Assembly (NCBI RefSeq): GCF_024679245.1
Contig: NC_090182.1
Location: forward strand, 37,113,547 to 37,177,546
DNA: 64,000 nt
Direction of reading: 5' to 3'
Origin: Pseudorasbora parva
Taxonomy: Eukaryota > Chordata > Actinopteri > Cypriniformes > Gobionidae
The stretch's first letter is position 1, and every line of letters begins with the position of its first letter. The notes below the pieces were generated by a model. It had not been told where the DNA came from and ran no database searches. It worked only from the letters and a program-made list of their open reading frames with translations. Below are positions 56,058 to 64,000 of the stretch, in pieces. The position numbers and the translations under genes were made by a program.

Positions 56058-57569
56058 TGTCAGGATCCTGTGTTTTGTCGTTTTGGTCCATGTGCTTCTG
56101 TCTGCAATCTTTACCCCATCCTCCTTGTCATCTAATAAGTGATTTATTTGCCCCACCTGTTGTCCTTGTTACCTTTGTCTCCTATTTAATCTTCTTCCGC
56201 TTTCTGTTCCATCTTCCATCTTCCTTTCCTGGTAATTAAGTTTCAGGTTGTTTTTTTTGTCCTCGCACCAGTTTTTCCTGTTTTGTTCATGAGAGAACGT
56301 ACCAGCCATCAGAGGACTCAGCAGGATGAGTGGAAGCCTGGCCCATCCTCGTAGTCTGATTTCACTCTGCCCAAGTGGAATGGACATACAGGCATTTACC
56401 TTGAGGTTCTGGGAGAGGGCAGAAAGGCTTAATTGCCTTGATGTGGGCCTCAAGGACATGTTTAATCTTTGCTTAGATTACCCTCTTCCGCAGTGGAAGA
56501 TGGAGTTTGTAAGCCACTTTGTAAGACCTTTTAGAACTTTTCTAATGATCTATACAACCGCAAGAATACAAGGGTCCAAGTTCTGGTGGTCTATGTTCCT
56601 AAACGGAGGAGGAGGTAAAGGGCTTCCCCCATGCAGTTCTGGTGGATTGTGGTCCGTTTTCCGGTGATCTATGCTCCGGTGGTCCCTGTTCCATTTGTCT
56701 GTGCTCTGGTGGTCCCTGCTACAGGGGACCCTGCTCCGGTGTTCCCGAGTCCAGTGGTCCTGAGTCCGGACACGGCCTAAAGGGCTATGATGGGATGTTT
56801 CGTGGTGGCAGTCCTGCAAGCGTGGGAGGAACAAAGGGCTTCTTCCAAGCATCTGGGAGGGGTCAAGGAACAAACCGCAGCGGTCAAAGGGGAGTGTCCT
56901 GGGCAACCAAAGTGTATTCCCTTGCCGTGGCCGGCCCGTGCAGCGAATCCAGAGACAAAATAACTTCTTGAACTGCGTGGGTCTCCTGAACTGTGAGGGC
57001 CGTCCTGGCCTCTTGAACTTTGTAGGCTTGGCTTCCCGAACTGTGTGGGCCGTCCTGGCCTCTTGAACTCTCTGGGCTGTCCTGGCCTCCTGAACTGTGT
57101 GGGCCATGGGTCAGTCCCTCCTGGCCCGGCCTGGTCCGTGTTTATCCCTCCCCGTCCAGTTCTGGTGAAGCATCTGGTAGCCGCTCTGTAGGGAGGGTTA
57201 TGTCACATGTCTGTCCTGTGTAATTGAGAACATGTGGTGTTTTGTTGTTTTGGTCCATATGCTCATGTCTGCAGCATTTATCCCATCCTACTTGTAATCT
57301 AATTAGTGATTTATTTGCCCCACCTGTTGTCCTCGTTACCTGCCTTTTTTGTCTCCTTTTTAATCTACTTCTGTTTTCTGTCCTGTATTGGTACGTTGTT
57401 CTATGTCACATCTTTCATATTCTGTTCCCGTTAATTGTGTTTTAGGTTAGTTTTCTGTTATTTTATGTTTGATTATTTTCCCCTCTTTGGTTTTTGTTTT
57501 GTGTTTGTTTATTTTGTAATAAATACCCTTTGTTCCTGCACTTTAGTCCTCGCACCAGTTTTTCCTGTT
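56058..57569 (+). mobile_element. Short LTR retrotransposon, non-autonomous
   Basis: Direct repeats at 56058-56283 and 57201-57569 start TGTCA and share TTTTGGTCCAT, ATCTAATAAGTGATTTATTTG-like DNA, GCCCCACCTGTTGTCC and CCTCGCACCAGTTTTTCCTG. A purine-rich GTAGGGAGGGTTA directly precedes the right repeat, as a polypurine tract should. The internal 900 bp encode only a gag-like scrap and Pro/Gly/Cys-rich reiterations. The left LTR has lost about 130 bp relative to the right. Confidence 0.78.
56326..56667 (+). pseudogene. Gag-like fragment of the short LTR element
   Basis: 113-codon frame with FTLRFWERAERLNCLDVGLK and DMFNLCLDYPLPQWKM, which has the look of a gypsy gag segment (...LK..F..GL..PL..W). 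The downstream plus strand turns into repeats such as CSGGPCYRGPCSG and, at 57030-57110, PELCGPSWPLELSGLSWPPE. No pol motif is present. Confidence 0.45.
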
Positions 57570-57574
57570 TGGAA

Positions 57575-58150
57575 CGTGAAAGATTACCCCTTTTCTACCA
57601 TACACAGGGCCCACTGAAAATGTTTGGCAGAAGTTTTCGTGCTTCTATATCATGTTCTTGGGGGATCAGTATTTCAAGACTAACCTTGGGTGCTTTTCAA
57701 ACAATGAGTTCAGTGCCCTGAAGTGGCTGGCCAACAAAGAGATACCAAACATTTTTTTTATAGGCGAGGTCCACAGATCCATCACAATTTTGTCCAAACA
57801 CTGCGATTTGCATTTGTTGGGAACCAATGTGCCACGAAGCACACGAGGTGGTGGGAAACCACATCGATTTCCTGTTTCCTGAGGGCTCTGTGAAGGAGTG
57901 GGTTTCTGCCCTCAGAGGCTTGCGCCTGTTGTCAGGACCACTTCCCCAAAGCCTTCATCAAGAGTATAACAGTCCTCAGATTAGTTTTCTCCTTTGGAGG
58001 CTTTGATGATGTGAGCCCAATAGCTCTCTCTTTTTTGTTGCTGGAGGTTGGCAGCATCTACATGTGACCAAGAGTGAAGGGGGATAAATCCCTTGAAAGC
58101 TGTAGATTGACATTGTGCCTCCTGGAACCTCTCGACGACTGATCTTGGCA
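57575..58150. other. Unresolved stretch with short frames
   Basis: Plus strand 57652-57880 has a 76-codon frame (FSNNEFSALKWLANKEIPNI) that I do not recognise. No terminal repeats. Confidence 0.3.
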
Positions 58151-58305
58151 AGGCAAGAAGGCCAGCTGGAAGTTGTTTTGCATGGTTTGGTGGGCAGCGT
58201 TGTGGCTTTCAGGGATGGTGTACAATCTGGGAAGAGATAAAATGACAAAGTCTCTTCCACCAGCAGCATCATCCCATAGCCATACTATCCCGTAGCCATA
58301 CTCTT
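58150..58305 (-). pseudogene. DIRS gag fragment
   Basis: The minus strand reads CTPSLKATTLPTKPCKTTSS, matching SLKAPLLPTKPCRDTS of D1 gag. Upstream, GYGIVWLWDDAAGG at about 58290 corresponds to D1's AGYGTMPRVEDALAG region in shifted frame. Nothing else of gag is left. Confidence 0.6.
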
Positions 58306-58309
58306 TTAA

Positions 58310-58480
58310 GTCAAGACAAGTCAAGTCACCTTCATTTATATAGTGCTTTTTGCAACACATATTGTTTAAAAGCAGCTTTACAGTGATGATTGGAAATTTG
58401 ATTTGATAATTTTGTATAGAGGGGAAGGGAAGTAGGCCTTCACAGGGGAGAGTCTAGACACTAATTGACACAGTCTCTAC
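58310..58480. repeat. Second copy of the TTTATTTATATAG repeat
   Basis: TTCATTTATATAGTGCTTTT and AAAGCAGCTTTACAG as in the repeat at 45928; truncated. Confidence 0.6.
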
Positions 58481-58489
58481 CGACACTTC

Positions 58490-60430
58490 AGGTATGCATT
58501 GTCGTCGTGTCTAGGTGCAGGTCCACAATCTGATTTGGATCCAGTAGCCTACAATAAACCTTGTGATAAACAGAGAAACTAACATTAGCATATATGCCAT
58601 TCTTTTTATGATGTAACAAGTGCTGAACTAGTTGATGCATCCTAACAATCATTTAACTGATCTGAATAATATAAATTGATAATGTGTATGCCAAAGTATA
58701 GAGATGTGTTTGTAGTCTAGATTTAACCTGAAAGAATGTGTCTGCTTCCTGAACGATTGTTTAGGGTTGGGGGGCGTTTGATTGCCAGAAATATTGATTT
58801 CGATCTTGATTCAATATCAGTTCAGATATATGTAGCCTACTGACCATAAGGAAAAATAGGTTTACCTTTCATTTAAACTTGTCTTGGGTTAAATTACATT
58901 TGCCTGCATTCATTAATGTTCACTTGTATGTGTTTATATACTTATCTTTAAAAATATTAGGATTAACGTTTTAAAATTTAATTTAAAGAGAACTACAGTA
59001 GTGTTTGATTATGTATTATGTATTACTCACCATTATACCAAATAGGATGGTAAACAGTAAAGGGTAGATAGATTCACACAGAGAGCGTTTCCTGAAGAAC
59101 AGAAGCTGAAGCTATTGTTTGCCGGCTTCCCTTTGTAGCTTCCATGGTACGTTGCCACATTCTACACACGTGTTTTAAAGGGATCCCCTGGTGTTGAGAC
59201 TTGTATGGCTTAATATAACATAAATGATGTCTCTTACTGAATTATGTAGTAGAAAACCCATGAAAGATCTACGTTATTTAAAAAATCGATTTTATATTTG
59301 GACCATGGGCGGCGCCATTTTGTTTGCGTTCTAGGTTGATGACGTAGATTGGTTGAACTCCTCAATCAGCTGGCATTACCCGTAGCTGTTTTTACCACAA
59401 CGCAACTCGAAAATTGTTTCAGAGTTAAACAAAACCAATGATTTGCTTTGTAATTGTACTTAAAACACACTCAAACATACATGTGCAAACAAACATTTTT
59501 TATTCCCATGATGGGAGTAGGAGATAGTAAAGATTCATATGTAATACATGTCTCGCGCATAGATAAACTTTTACAAAAAACTGTAACAAAAGTTACATGG
59601 AAATATACATAATACCTTGGTATATGTTTAAGGCGCCATTGGGTGGATTAATTCATATTATTGAATCTATGGTGTAAGTTTACTCCTCATGTCTGGATTG
59701 GTGTGAGGTCTTTGTGTGATGTTCAAAGAGCCTTTGGAATCTGTGGGTTGAGGAAGGAGGGGCATGACGATGTGTCTGTATAGTGTCTGGGTTGATTCTG
59801 GGCCTTTAAAAAGCACTTAGGGACTCTGTGTCCCAATAACGATTAAAATGTATGCCTGTCTGTAATAAATGCGTCCCTTCTTTGTGAGGTTCTACCTAAT
59901 GGTACGCTTGTAGAACAAAGAGGAAACACGTCATGTGACTCATCTTGTCCTTGTGCTGGTTTAGAGATGGTACGCAGGTAATGGGGGAGAGATGTTGTCT
60001 CTGGGCCAGTTGGGGCATCCGTGATTAGTTTTATGATCAGTTCAGGTTTCGGAGAGGAGGTCTCTGGAATGCTTTGTTGTGTCGACTAACTGCTGGAATA
60101 TACATATTCCTACAAAGGCCACGTGTGCCTAGAAACAGATGGGCAATTCTAATGAGAATTGTATTCATTGCTTGACACATCACTCATTGGCCAAGCTGTA
60201 AAGCATTTGTTCAGAGTGTCTGAAGTAGCATACAGCCTCATATCCAACTGCAGACCTATAATTGACACAAAGATTGAGGCTGCCATTGTGCTTGTTATGC
60301 TTTAGGTCAATAGGTCAAAATGTATTAAAGACAGTAATATCAATCTGCAGATATTCTGTCAGAAGCCACCGTTTAATAAATTGATATGGGCAGAGAACCA
60401 GAGCTATACGTATGAGACGGGTCAGGAACT
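58490..60430. other. Stretch with possible Kolobok-like end, no gene
   Basis: At 59174 TTTTAAAGGGATCCCCTGGTG starts a sequence with TTAA plus AGGG, like a Kolobok-type end, but no partner is found. 59640-60130 is non-repetitive. No frames of note. Confidence 0.3.
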
Positions 60431-60436
60431 GGCTTT

Positions 60437-60720
60437 TATACATTTTGTAAACTGCTGTCAAAGAAGTCAACTAATGAAGTTTGCATGGTTTTTACATTCA
60501 AAAACATCATAATGAACAAGTAATAGGCAATTTTTTTATCTTTATTTTTTTATCCTCTCTCATGTAACGCTCTGGTTTTATGGGCGTGCCACTCTGAGTA
60601 CCTTGAGGTAAACGGACAATGATATGATTGGATAAGCTTTGCATATTATAACAAGCTTCTGTTCCCCAGTGAATACATGTGAGTAATTGTTGTGAAAGCA
60701 TGTGGGAAAACGGTGTGGGA
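60437..60720 (-). mobile_element. Diverged relative of the K1/K2 family
   Basis: Shares CAGGAACTGGCTTTTATA, TTTTTACATTCAAAAACATC, AAGTAATAGG and GGGCGTGCC with K2 in the same order. Ends are not intact. Confidence 0.55.
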
Positions 60721-60987
60721 TTACAGACTGACTACATTCTAAGGAGATCAAGCTAATCAGTCTTTTGTCTTTATGCACTGCCTGATCTATAAGCAACATT
60801 GTCAGAGTGATTACATTTGCATCTATTCGTCTGATTGGCACTGTTATGCTGATAAGATTAGGACTGGGGACATTGAAATGTATGGGGTGTGTCACTTTTA
60901 CCTATACAACATTTGCATTCCTTTGTTTAGATTGTCTCCTCCTCTACTGTGTAAATCCCTCCCCCTGAAATGTGCGTAAATTACAAT

Positions 60988-61215
60988 AGCTGTGTCCCAA
61001 AGTGAAGTGCGCGCACTTGGAAGGCCGCATTTGAAGTGCGATTACGTCATACCTGCACTACGAAGACTGTCCCAATGTGAAGGCTGCACCCTCTGAAGGC
61101 CGCATTTGAAGTGCGATTACGTCACAGTGGCACTACGTAGGCTGTCCCAAAGTGAAAGCTGCACCTCTGAAGGCCGCATTTGAAGTGCGATTGCGTCACA
61201 GCGGTGCGACGAAGG
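60988..61215. repeat. Terminal sequence triplicated in tandem (75-bp units)
   Basis: TGTCCCAA/T starts at 60993, 61068 and 61143, each followed by GAAGGCCGCATTTGAAGTGC and a CGTCA block. So the subterminal region of the 60988 element is present three times. Confidence 0.92.
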
Positions 61216-61219
61216 CTGC

Positions 61220-62900
61220 CGCAATTCATGAGCGACTTCAAAATGCGCCCTTCGGTTCTCAGGCAAAGGAAGGGTACAGCAGATGGGACCTTCCCATAAC
61301 TTTGCAGCCTTCCCTATCCCAGAATTCATAGCACACTGGTGACTACAGGATTTGACTGGTCCGCATTCCCGCGGCACTCGATCAGATTCCAGTTAAAGAC
61401 GGTAGCGGTCGGTAACTCAAGTGTAGCCTGGGTACTATTGAACACAACAGCGCAAGCGCTAGAAGTAAATAAAACGTTCAACGTTAATGCATTCACACGG
61501 TGCCCAGTTCCCTGCCCTGAGCAAGATAAACTTTAATTTCCCAATTTTTAAATGCTATTTATTTCTCAACCATTATCTCAAGAAGAGGAATCAGTCCATT
61601 ATCACCCTTTTCGCTGTTTCTTTTTTTCCCATACACTTTCTTTAAATAGCCTTCAAAATATAATCTGCGCGGCGCTGTATTTTCGTCCCGCTCCCGCTAT
61701 TCCGCACTGCACCATTCCGCTCGCGCGTAAAATTCACTCCGTGCTCACCCGCTATAAATGATTTTATTCCCGACCCGACTGATCCAGCTAAATTTAGATT
61801 TTGTTTCCAGAATCTATCTTTTAAATTTCCCTTACAGAAAGAGAGACACTGGATAGGAATTGTCCGTGCAATCATTTATTTTTCTTACAGCCTAGGCTAT
61901 AGCCTATGTCAACACCGTAACTAAAACAAATATCACAGAAAAATAGGCTAAATCAAATGTGACATCTGTCACTCAGAATTCTAAGAAAAACAAACGAAAA
62001 CTGCTGACTTAGATGCTATAATATTTTTTTTTTTTTTATATGAATGAATGAATGTTCACTGACGACGGTCAACGAAACATCGATCCTCCAAAGGCTGAAT
62101 GCGTGGCCGACAAAGAACAATTTAAATGGCTAGCTTATTATTTTTTATGCAAGTTATTTGTAAATTAAACAAACTGCTGTCTATTGTTCATTTTCGTTAA
62201 CTTCAAACGTAGGCTAAATTAAAGAGAAGTGGTTTTTCTATAGCCTAGCTATTGTTTATTTTTGTAATGCACGTTATAATTTGTAGCTACATTAAACACA
62301 TTTATGTTTATACATACATTTTCTTGTCATGTAATTTAAAATGTGTAAATGAAAATAAATTGGTCTATTAGCCTACGTAGGCTTTTTACAACTATAGCCT
62401 ATTTATAGACCAATAAAATAACTTAAGTTTAACATTAGAAACAACACATTTTTATTATCAGCCAAACCAGAAGAAAACACTTTTCAACACTTTCATTGCG
62501 CTGAGCGGGAGAAGCTGGAGCTGGACCGGGATGGGGAATAATGCACAATAGAGACTCTGGTAAGGCCTGAGCGGGACATCATCTTCTGGGATGAGTGCAT
62601 ATTTCCACTGTCCGCAGCTTTGCGGGGCCGAATCGGTCGACGGCTGCATGGCATGCCATAAAAAATGCATCTGAGATGATGAGTTGAATAAAAATAAGTA
62701 GGCCTACTTAAAAAAAAAAACTTGGACGTATATAGGCTAAATGTTTAAAATATATTGTAACAGTTACATTTAACATAAGAAATAAACTGTTAACTAATAT
62801 TTGCAATTTGACAATATTTAACCGGCTACAGATTTACATGCTTATGGTCCGGCCCATCGTCGCAGGCTTTGAAGCATGTCAAAACCCAATAGAAAGCTCA
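61220..62900. other. Body of the 60988 element
   Basis: AT-rich apart from GC-richer patches at 61660-61780 and 62480-62660; no transposase motif readable. The patches may be other inserted elements. Confidence 0.35.
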
Positions 62901-62906
62901 AAAAAA

Positions 62907-62907
<1 letters not shown>

Positions 62908-62960
<53 letters not shown>
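62908..62960. repeat. (AT)n microsatellite
   Basis: About 26 units inside the 60988 element. Confidence 0.97.
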
Positions 62961-62963
<3 letters not shown>

Positions 62964-63439
62964 AAGTAGTATATGCTCCATTTCTCTTTTTAAAATCTCC
63001 TCACGAACGTCCGCTGTCAGTTGTCAGAACCTTTTAGTCCAACGGCGCTTTGGTTCATTGTTGCCAATTCTGGAATGGGGTTGCATTTAGGCTACTTTTG
63101 CTTTGGGGTGTTTGTAGCCTATAGTCCACAGGTTAAGTTGTCTTTACTTAAGCAATATTTCTACTGCCCACGCCCCGCATTTTGGGATATTTTGGCCCAT
63201 TCTGGCTGTGATTCCGATACTTTTGAATAACAATTGGAGGGGTTTTATTATTCAGACCTGGCAACCCTGTCCCTCGGTTCGCCCTTCGTGCACTTTGAAG
63301 ACGTGGCCTGGACTGGCCTTCGAAGTGCATGGCCTTCGAAGTGCGCACCCTTCACTTTGGGACACAGCTAATGTATACTGTTTAGAATTAGACTTGGACA
63401 ACTGCAGCCACAAACGGCTGTGTTTCTCAAAAAAGAGGA

Positions 63440-63830
63440 ACGCCTGCCCGAAAGATATACCCATGTTCTCCTGGTCTTCACTTCTGAGTTTCCAACAACG
63501 GCAACCGAAATGATTCGCCCACAGGGCTCGCAAAATGTCTTTATCAAACAAACATAATGATTTATGTCTCATCCATCGGCAATTAATTGGAATGTTATTT
63601 TTTATTGCTTGGCCCGCCCGATCGGTGGATATAACTGCAAACCATGCATCACTAACACACACAATCACACAGACGCACAAGTCAGCATGATCAAAATATT
63701 TTTCCTGCAAATATCCAGTCAAGATAGTAAACAACGCACATCAAGAAAGGAATGTTATTTGACTATTTAAGATTTAAGAAGGTTATACGTTTTGGTAGCC
63801 CGTCTGGAAAACACATTTGCGAGCCCTGGC
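63440..63830 (-). mobile_element. Fourth relative of the K1/K2 family
   Basis: Plus-strand blocks CAGGGCTCGCAAAATGTCTT, ATCAAACAAACA, CTCATCCATCGGC and TGGATATAACTGCAAACC match K2 54390-54525. It has only a few CA units (63655-63675). No TTAA-bounded ends could be defined. Confidence 0.6.
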
Positions 63831-63983
63831 CCATACATGTCTGAGTCTGACCATGAATCAAAGGACAATGAACCAACAACACCTTAAATACAAAGGATCC
63901 TCCAGCCTGTGACAGCTTGCCAAGTTATGTTTAGTTAGACACATTTACATAAAAAGTCGATATCAAATGATCTGTAAAAATGG

Positions 63984-64000
63984 AAATATATATATATATA
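63984..64000. repeat. Start of a (TA)n run at the window edge
   Basis: TATATATATATA to the last base. Confidence 0.8.

Larger units (their letters stand above)
60988..63369. mobile_element. Long TIR element with AAT flanks
   Basis: AGCTGTGTCCCAAAGTGAAG at the left and its complement CTTCACTTTGGGACACAGCT at the right (63350-63369) are perfect over 20 bp. AAT lies on both sides (60985-60987 and 63370-63372). A 3-bp duplication points to a PIF/Harbinger-like or related group, but AAT is not the usual TWA, so this is uncertain. No transposase recognised. Confidence 0.78.

Noticed and set aside
56550..57107. Minus-strand frame of 185 codons with AHTVQEA repeats
   Set aside because: Antisense of the reiterated internal part of the short LTR element.

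Overview
The window looks like nuclear DNA from a teleost fish, most likely a cyprinid. I infer this from the repeat content: DIRS-type tyrosine-recombinase retrotransposons, several Tc1/mariner families, hAT, PIF/Harbinger, Kolobok-type and piggyBac-type DNA transposons, a Ty3/gypsy element, long dinucleotide and GATA microsatellites, and AT-rich unique spacers. I recognise no intact host protein-coding gene, and no tRNA or rRNA gene. Every coding piece I can name belongs to a mobile element, and nearly all are broken.

Layout. 1-1396 is the 5' part of a DIRS element (D1, minus strand). 1.4-9.5 kb is a patchwork of DNA transposons: a hAT transposase tail, a Tc1-like remnant bracketed by a long inverted repeat, a complete Kolobok-type element (4925-5994), a palindromic element, and a pair of inverted mariner-like arms. 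One arm is split by a Harbinger-type element (6819-8127). A clean hAT element with a perfect 8-bp target duplication is at 10472-11591. 11.6-22.7 kb is mostly unique-looking DNA with a LINE scrap, a DIRS scrap (14.4-15.0 kb), a mariner-type MITE and two stretches that could be conserved non-coding DNA.

24738-31587 is the best-preserved structure: a DIRS element (D2) with near-identical inverted terminal repeats, an internal complementary region and a gag frame with one stop codon. It has no recognisable reverse transcriptase, RNase H or recombinase; a GC-rich, degenerate repeat block fills that space, and a piggyBac-type element (28555-30253) is nested in it. Next come a dead Tc1 element (31.8-32.9 kb) and the 3' two-thirds of another DIRS element (D3, about 34.4-37.2 kb) with RT, RNase H and recombinase remains. 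A full-length but decayed Ty3/gypsy element with both LTRs, primer site, polypurine tract and ATAT target duplication follows (39792-45122, minus).

47565-49816 is a hAT element that landed inside a GATA microsatellite and split it. 51-58 kb holds more transposon remnants, including a Kolobok-type element nested in a Tc1 relic and a short LTR retrotransposon (56058-57569). 60988-63369 is a long TIR element whose terminal sequence is triplicated. The genes do not form a host pathway; what can be read is the order of insertions. I did not find a new biological system. The gag-only DIRS element D2 is the most unusual object.
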